Shown: piece by piece, positions 56,566-64,000 of the stretch
How the letters are laid out: every line of letters begins with the position of its first letter
How positions within the stretch are numbered: position 1 is the first letter of the stretch
Position numbers and translations under genes: made by a program
Assembly (NCBI GenBank): GCA_027620075.1
Contig: JAQCEY010000002.1
Location: 1 to 64,000, forward strand
Source of the DNA: Pseudomonadota bacterium
GTDB taxonomy: Bacteria; Pseudomonadota; Alphaproteobacteria; Rickettsiales; UBA6187
Direction: 5' to 3'
DNA: 64,000 bases
The notes under the pieces: model-generated
Seen by the model: the letters and a program-made list of their open reading frames with translations, nothing else
Told to the model about the DNA's origin: nothing
Database searches by the model: none

Positions 56566-57243
56566 ATGGCTTTTGATATAATTTTATTTGCCGCTTTAGC
56601 TGTCTATGTAGGAATAAAGCTTTTTAATAGCTTAGGTAATAAAGACTATGACGATCAGATAAAGCCGAGCAGCCATACTACGGCTAATAACGTTGTTCAG
56701 TTCCCTGAGGGACTGAAGCAGCATGTTACTGACGTAAAGTTTGAGGAAGTAACGGAAAATTACGCCGAATTAGAGAAAAAACACGGCCCTGAGATAGCAT
56801 CGAATATAAAGAAAATCAGAAGACTAGACCCGTCTTTTACCGAAAGTAGCTTTTTAACGGGTGCAAGCAAGGCTTTTGAAATCATATTAGAGGCATTTGC
56901 TAACGATGATAAATTAACATTAAGAAAGCTTCTTTCAAAAGATATGTATAATAGCTTTACCGATGAAATAGAGAACAGGAAGAAAAGCCAAAAAACTTAT
57001 GAAAACACTCTTGTTTCTATATTGGCTTCCAATATAAAATCTATTGCACTTGAGAGAAAATACGCAAAAATAGTAGTTGAGATAGTTTCCGAACAAATAA
57101 ACCTTATCAGGGACAAAAAGGGTGATATTGTTGAAGGGAACCCTTCTACAGTTAACAAAATCAGCGAGTTATGGACTTTTGCCCGCAACCTTTCATCTTC
57201 AAATCCTAACTGGGAACTTGTAGCTACGGGCGATTCTAAATAA
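56566..57243 (+). CDS. Tim44-domain membrane-anchored protein
   Basis: A short N-terminal membrane segment (MAFDIILFAALAVYVGIKLF) precedes a Tim44-like domain (about residues 95-225: DPSFTESSFLTGASKAFEIILEAFANDD, then ARNLSSSNPNWELVATG). The family is the bacterial relative of the mitochondrial import motor subunit and, in alphaproteobacteria, is encoded beside secB and mltA. The ATG at 56566 is preferred over 56548 because GGGAG lies five to six bases upstream of it. Confidence 0.88.
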   Translation: MAFDIILFAALAVYVGIKLFNSLGNKDYDDQIKPSSHTTANNVVQFPEGLKQHVTDVKFEEVTENYAELEKKHGPEIASNIKKIRRLDPSFTESSFLTGASKAFEIILEAFANDDKLTLRKLLSKDMYNSFTDEIENRKKSQKTYENTLVSILASNIKSIALERKYAKIVVEIVSEQINLIRDKKGDIVEGNPSTVNKISELWTFARNLSSSNPNWELVATGDSK

Positions 57244-57315
57244 TTTTACTTTCCCGAATATGCTTAATGTGCTAAATATACACCTATAATCAGGTAAGAT
57301 ATAAGGTATATATTT

Positions 57316-58389
57316 ATGCGTATAGGTAATTTAGTTTCCCTTTCATTTTTGTTGTGTTTTTTATGTTCATGCAGCCTTTTCGGGGATAAACTAACCCTAA
57401 AAGAAGCAAGCTTTGAGGAGATTTCGGGCTGGCAGGACGATAGCCATAACGATGCTCTGATATCTTTTTTACAATCATGCAAAAAGTTCGAATCACTGCC
57501 CGAAGACAGGCTTGCGCATAATAGCGGCGTAGCAGGTACATATGGCGACTGGAAAAAGGTCTGCCGCAATGCCGTTTCAGGACAATATTCCGACCCGAAA
57601 CTCTTTTTTGAATCTAATTTCAAACCCTATCTTGCCAGAAACTGGTGGGATACAAAAGGAACTTTTACGGGATATTATGAAATTGAATTAAAAGGCAGCA
57701 GGACTCGCAACGGCTCTTACCAATACCCTCTTTATTCTAAGCCGTTTGACCTTGAAGACGGAAACAAATATTACAGCCGAAAACAAATAGAAAAAGGTGC
57801 ATTAGCCGGAAAGGGCTATGAAATTGCATGGGTTGACGACCCTGTACGGGCTTTTTTCCTACATGTTCAGGGGTCGGGGCGTATAAAGATGGACGACGGC
57901 TCGGTAATGAGGGTAGGCTATAACGGCAAGAACGGGCATAAATACGTTTCTATCGGTCGCTACCTGATAGATAAGGGCTATATTGACGAAGAAGAGATGT
58001 CGGCTCAGGCAATAAAAAAATGGCTATATCTGAACCCCGATAAAATGGTAAAAGTCCTAAATGAAAACCCTTCATATGTATTTTTCCGTGAACTTGGTCA
58101 TGACGGAGGACCTATCGGCGGTCAGGGAGTACCTTTAACGCCTATGCGTTCGCTGGCGATAGATAAGCGTTTCGTACCATATGGTGCTCCCGTTTGGGTT
58201 GATGTGCGTCTAAAAGGAGAGAGTGAAAAAGAATTCAAAAGCCTTCTTATAGCTCAGGATACGGGTGGGGCGATAAAAGGCCCTGTGCGTGGCGACCTGT
58301 TCTTCGGATATGGCGATGAGGCGGAACACCTTGCAGGCTATCAAAATAACGTGGGCCACTATTTCATATTACTCCCGAAAAATTTATAG
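57316..58389 (+). CDS. mltA: Membrane-bound lytic murein transglycosylase A
   Basis: A lipoprotein signal (LCFLCSC) anchors this peptidoglycan-cleaving enzyme. The MltA domain (about 110-250: GTFTGYYEIELKG, then FFLHVQGSGRI) and the C-terminal 3D domain (about 265-355: AIDKRFVPYGAPVWVDV, AQDTGGAIKGPVRGDLFFGYG, with catalytic Asp residues) are present. The 357-residue length is normal. It follows the Tim44-like gene and precedes the Smr gene. Confidence 0.93.
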   Translation: MRIGNLVSLSFLLCFLCSCSLFGDKLTLKEASFEEISGWQDDSHNDALISFLQSCKKFESLPEDRLAHNSGVAGTYGDWKKVCRNAVSGQYSDPKLFFESNFKPYLARNWWDTKGTFTGYYEIELKGSRTRNGSYQYPLYSKPFDLEDGNKYYSRKQIEKGALAGKGYEIAWVDDPVRAFFLHVQGSGRIKMDDGSVMRVGYNGKNGHKYVSIGRYLIDKGYIDEEEMSAQAIKKWLYLNPDKMVKVLNENPSYVFFRELGHDGGPIGGQGVPLTPMRSLAIDKRFVPYGAPVWVDVRLKGESEKEFKSLLIAQDTGGAIKGPVRGDLFFGYGDEAEHLAGYQNNVGHYFILLPKNL

Positions 58390-58476
58390 AAAAATGTATT
58401 TTTGCAATAAAGTTGCAACAAAACATCTATATTATATCGTTATGATACTTGCATTATAACAGAGCGGGAGTTTAAA

Positions 58477-58719
58477 ATGGGCTTATTTTCAAAAACTGAT
58501 AAAGATACCGGTGAAGTTGCCAAGGAAGCCGTAAAACAAACAAGCGACAACGCTAAAGAGGCACTCGGTTTTAATAAAGAAGAAAAAGGAGATATTAAGG
58601 AATTAGCTAAAGAGGCTAAAAAAGTCGGAGAAGCATTCGGAACTCAAGCAAAAGAAGCTAAAGGTTATGACGCTCCTGCAAATAACGCTAAAACTCCTGA
58701 AAAAGAACTAGCAATATAA
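58477..58719 (+). CDS. Small charged hypothetical protein
   Basis: The 80-residue product is very rich in Lys, Glu and Ala, mostly helical by composition, with repeated KEAKK/KEA words and no membrane segment. It recalls small stress or LEA-like helical proteins, but the family was not recognised. A GCGGGAG ribosome site precedes the ATG. It is followed after six bases by another small gene, likely in one operon, between mltA and smr. Confidence 0.55.
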   Translation: MGLFSKTDKDTGEVAKEAVKQTSDNAKEALGFNKEEKGDIKELAKEAKKVGEAFGTQAKEAKGYDAPANNAKTPEKELAI

Positions 58720-58725
58720 CGTTTT

Positions 58726-58983
58726 ATGTTAGACATATTATCAAATATAGGAAACATCCTCGGAAGCATTACTAAAGCATCTGTTGCCACAAGTGCTTTA
58801 AAGGACGTTGCCGACCCGGCAGAAAAATCCGAAAAAGGGGATATAGGCTCCGTTGTAGCAGGAGGAGGCTTTCAAAAGCTAGCCGACACCTTGCGTGAGG
58901 GCGGCGTGACCGAGCAAAAGGACGGAGTTTCAACATCTGCCCCCAATGTTTCACAGGAGCAAGATAAAGGGCTTAACAGATAA
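58726..58983 (+). CDS. Small hypothetical protein, paired with the previous gene
   Basis: The 85-residue product has an amphipathic N-terminus (MLDILSNIGNILGSITKA), a KSEKGDIGSVVAGGG middle and a Gln/Lys-rich tail. The ATG is six bases after the previous stop codon. Its KDVAD/EKGD words are reminiscent of the previous protein (EEKGDIKELA), so the two may share origin. No family recognised. Confidence 0.5.
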   Translation: MLDILSNIGNILGSITKASVATSALKDVADPAEKSEKGDIGSVVAGGGFQKLADTLREGGVTEQKDGVSTSAPNVSQEQDKGLNR

Positions 58984-59064
58984 TAGTCCTATAATGCACA
59001 CTTCCTTCGAACGCTCCTTATTTTCTATATTAAATTCCTATAAAGTTTATGTTATAGTAACAAT

Positions 59065-59616
59065 ATGGAAGAAGAAAATAATTTAACAGATGAAGATTTG
59101 GAGCTTTGGTATTATGTAAGTAAGACCGTCGAGCCTTTACACGGCAGAGAACCTGTCGAACCTCCCGCCCCTCAACCTACCGACACTTCCATAAAAACCG
59201 AAGCAAACCTTGAAGACATCGAAAAACTAATTTCACAGATGCAACAAGCCAAAATATCCACTCCCCGGTATGATTATATAAAACACGGAACAATGTCCGG
59301 CGTAGACAAATCTACAGCGAAAAAACTTACGGGAGGCAAATTCCAAATAGATGCAAGCCTAGACCTGCACGGCAAAACTCAGGACGATGCTTTGTATTTG
59401 CTTCGTAATTTTATCAACAGCTCATATAGCTCGGGAAAACGCAATGTTCTGGTGATTACCGGAAAAGGTGCGAACAATGACGGTATTTTAAAAAATCAGG
59501 TTCCTCGCTGGCTTAACAATGACGGCTTACGAGAGCGTATTATAATGTTTTCCCACGCAAAGCCAAAACATGGCGGTGATGGTGCTTTATATGTATTGTT
59601 AAGAAAAAATAAATAA
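59065..59616 (+). CDS. Smr-domain protein
   Basis: The C-terminal Smr domain (about residues 95-180) shows LDLHGKTQDDALYLLRNFI, VLVITGKGANNDGILK and HAKPKHGGDGALYVLL, typical of MutS2-like endonuclease or RNA-binding Smr proteins. The N-terminal half is acidic and Pro-rich. The TATAGT-like -10 lies about 7 bases upstream of the ATG and no ribosome site is visible, which hints at a leaderless mRNA. It is part of the secB/Tim44/mltA/smr neighbourhood. Confidence 0.85.
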   Translation: MEEENNLTDEDLELWYYVSKTVEPLHGREPVEPPAPQPTDTSIKTEANLEDIEKLISQMQQAKISTPRYDYIKHGTMSGVDKSTAKKLTGGKFQIDASLDLHGKTQDDALYLLRNFINSSYSSGKRNVLVITGKGANNDGILKNQVPRWLNNDGLRERIIMFSHAKPKHGGDGALYVLLRKNK

Positions 59617-59661
59617 TTACCCCGTATAATAATTAATACATAAAATGATTTTACAGGACTT

Positions 59662-60417
59662 ATGGTTAATGAACAAAATAACAAGGGCTTTACGTTAATT
59701 GAGCTTTCCATTGTTATCGTAATTATCGGATTGATAGTTGCAGGAGTAGTCGGCGGACAGGCAATCGTCCGTCAGGCAAAGGTACGTGCTGTAATTTCCG
59801 ATTATAACCAAACTTTATCATCTATAAACGCATTTAACCTTGAATATAACGGACTACCGGGCGATTTTAACAGAGCCGCCGCATACGGCATAGGAGGTGA
59901 TGGTGATGGTAACAAAAAGATACAAGGACAAACCGTTGAGGGTTATTACGCATGGCAACATCTGTCGAATGCAGGATTAATAAGCGGCTCTTATACCGGA
60001 TTAGACGCAGGCAATCCCGACTATCAGATGGGTATAAACATTCCGGGCTCATCATATGGAGGTAGCGTTGCGATACATTTATCTTATATAGGATCTGTAG
60101 GGAGCAATTGCCTGACCTTAGTTACACTTCCTTTATTTGGAGTTATAAACGAAACAAATGTGATAACTTTCGGTGCAATTGAAAATGCACCTTCAGGCTG
60201 TCCAAGGGATGGTTTTCTACGGGTGTCGGAAGCACATGGAATCGATACTAAAATTGATGACGGAAGTCCTGATTCAGGAATAATGTTCAGTGCAAATACC
60301 AGAAATCTAAATGTTAACGGTGACCGCTGTGTCGATAATCGCGTTCAGGGTACAGGTGGTGCAAATTATGACTTTGATGAAGAAGGTAACGATTGCAGAA
60401 TCCTGTTTAGATTTTAA
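59662..60417 (+). CDS. Orphan type IV pilin-like / pseudopilin protein (paralogue)
   Basis: The class III signal KG|FTLIELSIVIVIIGLIVAGVVGG is followed by an extended helix and a globular Gly/Asn-rich domain with five cysteines. It shares GDFN and QHLSNAGLISGSY with the protein at 1676-2485. The short leader (9 residues) is typical. AGGA lies before the ATG. Prepilin peptidase and assembly genes are absent here. It directly abuts the convergent gshB gene. Confidence 0.8.
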   Translation: MVNEQNNKGFTLIELSIVIVIIGLIVAGVVGGQAIVRQAKVRAVISDYNQTLSSINAFNLEYNGLPGDFNRAAAYGIGGDGDGNKKIQGQTVEGYYAWQHLSNAGLISGSYTGLDAGNPDYQMGINIPGSSYGGSVAIHLSYIGSVGSNCLTLVTLPLFGVINETNVITFGAIENAPSGCPRDGFLRVSEAHGIDTKIDDGSPDSGIMFSANTRNLNVNGDRCVDNRVQGTGGANYDFDEEGNDCRILFRF

Positions 60418-61350
60418 TTACGACAGCTTCTTTTCCACCACGTCCCAGAAAATCGTCTCCAAACGAGTATCATTCAATCTGTTTATCGCCTGAATACCCG
60501 TTGGCGAGGTAACATTTATCTCTGTCAGATATCCGTCTATTATATCAATGCCCGTCAAAATTAACCCACGCTTTTTAAGCTCGGGTTTAAGTGCATCACA
60601 TATCTGTTTTTCTCGAGCTGTAAGCTCTGTTTTTTCACCATGCCCACCTTGCACAAAGTTAGATAATATACTCCCCTGTTCGGGAACTCTGTTTACCGCT
60701 CCGGCAACCTCACCATCTATCAAAATAATTCTTTTATCCCCCTTATGCACATTTTCAATGAATTTTTGTGCTATGATAGGAGTTTTGTATTTATCTATGA
60801 GTTTATCGGCTATTTCTTTGAGGTTTTTCTCTATCTTGAAAACGTCCCTGCCACCATGTGCGTATAGAGGTTTCAGGACTATTTTACCATGTTCTTTTTC
60901 AAAATTTTCAATTGAACTGATATCGGCAGATATCAGGGTTGGAGGCATAAATTCGGCAAAATCGGTCACGAATATTTTTTCAGGGCAGTTCCTGACTTGC
61001 ATAGGGTTATTTATCACCAAGACATCATCGGATATTTTGTCCAGAATATATGTGTACGTCAGATAGTTCATGTCATATGGCGGGTCTTGTCGCATAAGCA
61101 CCACGTCCATACCTTTAATAGCTATGGTTTGTCGGTTGCTTAATTCAAAATAATCCTTTTCCCGCCTATATAATGAAAGCTTTTGAACATTCGCAAAAAC
61201 CTCTCCGTTTTGAAGAAACATTTGTTGCGGCTGATAATAAAGCAGCTCATACCCTCTTTTTTGGGCTTCTAACGCTAAAACAAATGTTGTATCGCTATTT
61301 ATATTTATAGATGCGATATCGTCCATCTGCACCGCTATTTTCAGTGACAT
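60418..61350 (-). CDS. gshB: Glutathione synthetase
   Basis: Joins gamma-glutamylcysteine with glycine. ATP-grasp motifs are clear: VLKPLYAHGGRDVFKI, IAQKFIENVHKGDKRIILIDGEVAG and INVTSPTGIQAIN. The N-terminal MDDIASININSDTTFVLALEAQKRGYEL is typical. The 310-residue length is normal. It lies two bases from the BON lipoprotein gene in the same direction. It completes glutathione synthesis with gshA at 2514-3776. Confidence 0.95.
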   Translation of the reverse strand: MSLKIAVQMDDIASININSDTTFVLALEAQKRGYELLYYQPQQMFLQNGEVFANVQKLSLYRREKDYFELSNRQTIAIKGMDVVLMRQDPPYDMNYLTYTYILDKISDDVLVINNPMQVRNCPEKIFVTDFAEFMPPTLISADISSIENFEKEHGKIVLKPLYAHGGRDVFKIEKNLKEIADKLIDKYKTPIIAQKFIENVHKGDKRIILIDGEVAGAVNRVPEQGSILSNFVQGGHGEKTELTAREKQICDALKPELKKRGLILTGIDIIDGYLTEINVTSPTGIQAINRLNDTRLETIFWDVVEKKLS

Positions 61351-61352
61351 AT

Positions 61353-61943
61353 TTATGACCTGCTAGCATCAGTCTTTAATATTGCATGGTTAACTACTTT
61401 TTGAACTCCTTTTACCATACTTGCAATAGTCGTTACCTTGTTAAGCTCGTTTGCGTCCTGAGCTATTCCCATAAGGTAAACAACTCCGTCCACCACCTCT
61501 ATTGAGTAATTGACCGAACGCACGCCTTTTTCCAGCAGCAATCTGCTAGATATCTGGGTTTTAATCCACTTATTCTGCACTATATCGGTAAGGCTGTTTT
61601 CATCTTTTATCGTAATATCGTTAATCACTTCCACCACTCCCTTCGGCTTCCATGCCAGCCTTACGGCATCTATCCTTGTTTCGGTGGAATTAACGGTTCC
61701 GGTAAGATGCACTCTTCCTTCTATTACTTCAACCGAAATACCTGCCAACAGGTCTTTGGATTTTTCCTCATTAACATATAGCTGTTTTATTTTCCAGAAT
61801 ATTGCCGTATCGTCTAACGCCTTACCTGCCGTCCTTTCCTGTACTGCAACCGTACCTACCGTTGCTACCGAACCCAGCACCGCCGTTTCTACGCACGAGC
61901 TTGTCAAAAGCATTGCCGACATTAAAAATATTATTTTTTTCAT
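61353..61943 (-). CDS. Dual-BON-domain lipoprotein
   Basis: A lipoprotein signal (LLTSSC, lipid on Cys17) precedes two BON domains (about residues 50-115, ISVEVIEGRVHLTGTV, and 125-190, INYSIEVVDGVVYLMG-like). This is the OsmY/DolP-type outer-membrane lipoprotein family that helps keep envelope integrity. AGGG lies upstream of the ATG. It precedes gshB on the same strand. Confidence 0.88.
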   Translation of the reverse strand: MKKIIFLMSAMLLTSSCVETAVLGSVATVGTVAVQERTAGKALDDTAIFWKIKQLYVNEEKSKDLLAGISVEVIEGRVHLTGTVNSTETRIDAVRLAWKPKGVVEVINDITIKDENSLTDIVQNKWIKTQISSRLLLEKGVRSVNYSIEVVDGVVYLMGIAQDANELNKVTTIASMVKGVQKVVNHAILKTDASRS

Positions 61944-61978
61944 AACTACCCTACTTGCTTTTATTTGTTATTCTCACT

Positions 61979-62611
61979 TTATTTCCGAATCGGCATAAAT
62001 ATATTCTCAAATTCTCTTTTCAACACTTCATCAACTTTTTCTTTAGGAACATTTATACCTAATTTTTCCAAAGATGTAACCCCATATTGTGAAATGCCGC
62101 ATGGAACTATTCCTTCAAAATGGGAAAGGTCGGGGTTTATATTAATAGCTATACCGTGATAAGTAACCCATTTTCTTACTCTAATACCTATTGCTGCTAT
62201 TTTTTCTTCAGTTCCTTCATTTTCTACCCAGATACCTACCCTTCCCTGCCTTCTTTGACCGTCCACGCCAAAAAAATTTAAGGTGTTTATTATCCATTGT
62301 TCCAGATCGAAAATATATGCTTTTATGTCCGTTGCCTGACGTTTTTTTAAATCCAGCATTACATATACCACCCTTTGTCCCGGACCGTGATAGGTATATT
62401 GTCCTCCCCTGCCCGTTTGATATACGGGGAATTTATCCGCCTCCAGCAAATCATGTTTGGCGGCACTGCTTCCTGCCGTATACAAAGGCGGATGTTCGGT
62501 AAGCCATACAAGCTCATCAGATGTTCCCGATATAATACCGGCAACGGTTTTTTCCATAATATTCAGCGATTCGGGATAGTCCTGCAAACCGTCGCTTATA
62601 AGATATTGCAT
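61979..62611 (-). CDS. lipB: Octanoyltransferase LipB
   Basis: Moves the octanoyl group from ACP to lipoyl domains. Key motifs are present: [17 protein letters not shown], the [16 protein letters not shown] active-site region and the catalytic Cys/Lys region [33 protein letters not shown]. The ATG at 62611 begins [12 protein letters not shown], where the family normally starts; an in-frame GTG at 62653 would add 14 residues. Confidence 0.9.
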   Translation of the reverse strand: MQYLISDGLQDYPESLNIMEKTVAGIISGTSDELVWLTEHPPLYTAGSSAAKHDLLEADKFPVYQTGRGGQYTYHGPGQRVVYVMLDLKKRQATDIKAYIFDLEQWIINTLNFFGVDGQRRQGRVGIWVENEGTEEKIAAIGIRVRKWVTYHGIAININPDLSHFEGIVPCGISQYGVTSLEKLGINVPKEKVDEVLKREFENIFMPIRK

Positions 62612-62733
62612 ATTATCTTGATTAGAATGAAATTTATTGCTAATAGTTCTCACCTACCAATATAATATTTTTATGACTTTGTAAAATTTATTAAGTTATT
62701 TTGTCATAACTAATATTTATGCATGCGGAAAAT

Positions 62734-62822
62734 GCGACCGTGGCGGAACCGGTAGACGCGCAGCGTTGAGGTCGCTGTGCCTTTAATTAGGCGTGGAAGT
62801 TCAAATCTTCTCGGTCGCACCA
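62734..62822 (+). tRNA. tRNA-Leu (GAG)
   Basis: The acceptor stem GCGACCG pairs with CGGTCGC, followed by the discriminator A and a genome-encoded CCA. The anticodon stem CAGCG/CGCTG encloses the loop TTGAGGT, anticodon GAG. The long variable arm (TGCCTTTAATTAGGCG) is class II, as needed for Leu, and the T-loop GTTCAAATC is standard. Confidence 0.97.
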
Positions 62823-62960
62823 TACTTTCAAAATGCTTTTCATATTTTTAATTTATGCCTAACACCCCCATACGGGCAATAAAGATATCATTGGATTTCA
62901 CCTCCTTTCTATGCTAGAAAACCTTTGCGTACACTTAAATATAAGGATTCGGAGCAGAAA

Positions 62961-64000
62961 ATGTCGGAAGATAAAGTCGAGATAGAAAAAGATGACGCTT
63001 CTGCCGCAGCTAATGAGTCTTACGGTCTTTCCGACGAGCAGTCCAAAGAGTTGCTGGAGGCTTTAGAAAACAAGCAGCGTTCCGTTGTAAAGGGGCTTGT
63101 AGACCCTCTGCATAGTGCCGATATAGCGGATTTCATTGAGAAAATATCGCCCGAACAACGCAGAAGCTTTGTAAAATATATCCGTAAAGATTTTGCTCCC
63201 GAGATATTGGTTGAAATAAACAATAGTGCAAAAGAAGATGTAATCGGGGTCTTGGGGGCAAGGAAAAGTGCCGAGGCGATAAATACGCTGGAAAATGACG
63301 ACGCTGTTGAGGTTATGGAAAACCTGACAGAAGCCGGTCAGCAGGTGATTTTGGGAGAAATGCCTGAAAACAAGCGTGAACAGATGGAAGAGAGCCTGTC
63401 TTTCCCCGAAGATAGTGCGGGGCGTTTACTTGACAAAAAGATAGTTTGTGTTCCTGAATTCTGGACTGTAGGTCAGACCATTGATTTTTTGCGTTCCAAC
63501 AAGGACTTACCGAGGGATTTTTACCAAATATTCGTTTCCGACCCAAAAATGAAGCCTGTCGGCGGAGTTTTACTAAGCCATATCATGTGTTCAAACCGCT
63601 CTGTTAAAATAAAAGACATAATGAGCGAAAACCTAAAAACCATAAAAGCGAATATGGATCAGGAGGAAGTGGCTTTCATATTCAGGCAGTACGGTCTGGT
63701 TTCTGCACCCGTGGTAAATGAAGACGGGCGTATGATAGGTATTATTACCGTTGACGATATCGTACACGTAATAGAAGAAGAGGCTCAGGAAGATATCCTG
63801 CGTTTAGGCGGTATATCCGAAACCGACATACATACCGGCTTTGCAGAAACCACCATGAGCCGCTTTCCATGGCTGATAGCCAATTTAGTTACCGCTATAA
63901 TTGCGTCTATCGTTATCGGTCTTTTTGAGGAAACTATAGAAAAACTTGCCGCCCTTGCGGTTTTAATGCCGATAGTTGCCTCAATGGGAGGTAATGCCGG
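62961..64000 (+). CDS. mgtE: Magnesium transporter MgtE (partial, runs off the window)
   Basis: The N-terminal superhelical MgtE domain (about 20-130: ADIADFIEKISPEQRRSFVKYI), a CBS pair (about 140-265: KIVCVPEFWTVGQTIDFLR, IKDIMSENLKTI, FRQYGLVSAPVVNEDGRMIGIITVDDIV) and the start of the membrane domain (FPWLIANLVTAIIASIVIGLFE, PIVASMGGNAG) are present. The channel is gated by Mg2+ binding to the cytoplasmic domains. GGAG lies six bases before the ATG. The gene is open to the last base of the window. Confidence 0.93.
   Translation, partial: MSEDKVEIEKDDASAAANESYGLSDEQSKELLEALENKQRSVVKGLVDPLHSADIADFIEKISPEQRRSFVKYIRKDFAPEILVEINNSAKEDVIGVLGARKSAEAINTLENDDAVEVMENLTEAGQQVILGEMPENKREQMEESLSFPEDSAGRLLDKKIVCVPEFWTVGQTIDFLRSNKDLPRDFYQIFVSDPKMKPVGGVLLSHIMCSNRSVKIKDIMSENLKTIKANMDQEEVAFIFRQYGLVSAPVVNEDGRMIGIITVDDIVHVIEEEAQEDILRLGGISETDIHTGFAETTMSRFPWLIANLVTAIIASIVIGLFEETIEKLAALAVLMPIVASMGGNA

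Noticed and set aside
62612..62653. Longer LipB from a GTG at 62653
   Set aside because: The 14 extra residues precede the usual family start and there is no better ribosome site, though it cannot be excluded.

Overview
This window is a compact, AT-rich bacterial chromosome segment. Its gene content points to an alphaproteobacterium. The clearest sign is the run secB, a Tim44-domain protein, mltA and an Smr protein (55.9-59.6 kb), which is a typical alphaproteobacterial neighbourhood. HemJ, a PAS_5-type protein and an alphaproteobacterial-style RpoH promoter in front of dnaK agree with this. Low GC, many short palindromic intergenic repeats, an OmpB-like autotransporter beside a Rickettsia-PKMT-like methyltransferase, and a truncated ankyrin protein suggest a relative of Rickettsiales or a similar low-GC lineage. 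The order cannot be fixed from this window alone.

Layout. 0.2-7.2 kb: ornithine aminotransferase, an orphan pseudopilin, gshA-rsmE, a secreted hypothetical, a parvulin-type foldase and a lipoprotein hydrolase. 7.2-21.2 kb is the accessory-looking part: a PKMT-like methyltransferase beside a large repeat-rich autotransporter, then three TPR proteins carrying three different effector domains (SGNH hydrolase-like, sulfotransferase, O-GlcNAc transferase), a second methyltransferase and a membrane-anchored spermidine-synthase-like protein. 21.3-35 kb: parE, holB, zapE, nadK, ispH, rpoD, dnaG and some uncharacterised envelope proteins. 35-43.5 kb: carA, carB, greA, a TRIC-type channel, hemJ, thiS, aroQ and a deformylase-like protein that has lost metal ligands. 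43.7-48 kb: dnaK, an inserted secreted protein, dnaJ and csrA. 48.1-54.5 kb: a PAS protein, alaS, purN, a short RTX protein and a dicarboxylate transporter. 54.7-64 kb: an ankyrin fragment, bioD-secB, the Tim44/MltA/Smr group, a second pseudopilin, gshB, a BON lipoprotein, lipB, tRNA-Leu(GAG) and the start of mgtE.

How it fits together. Most genes are housekeeping: replication (parE, holB, dnaG), transcription (rpoD, greA), translation (alaS, rsmE, tRNA), protein folding and export (dnaK, dnaJ, secB, foldase), and glutathione, pyrimidine, isoprenoid and cofactor synthesis. The 7-21 kb region looks like a surface-protein and surface-modification module. Between genes there is a set of nested palindromic repeats, most bounded by TGTCA and TGACA, that have spread through intergenic gaps. 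They often sit directly next to stop codons.
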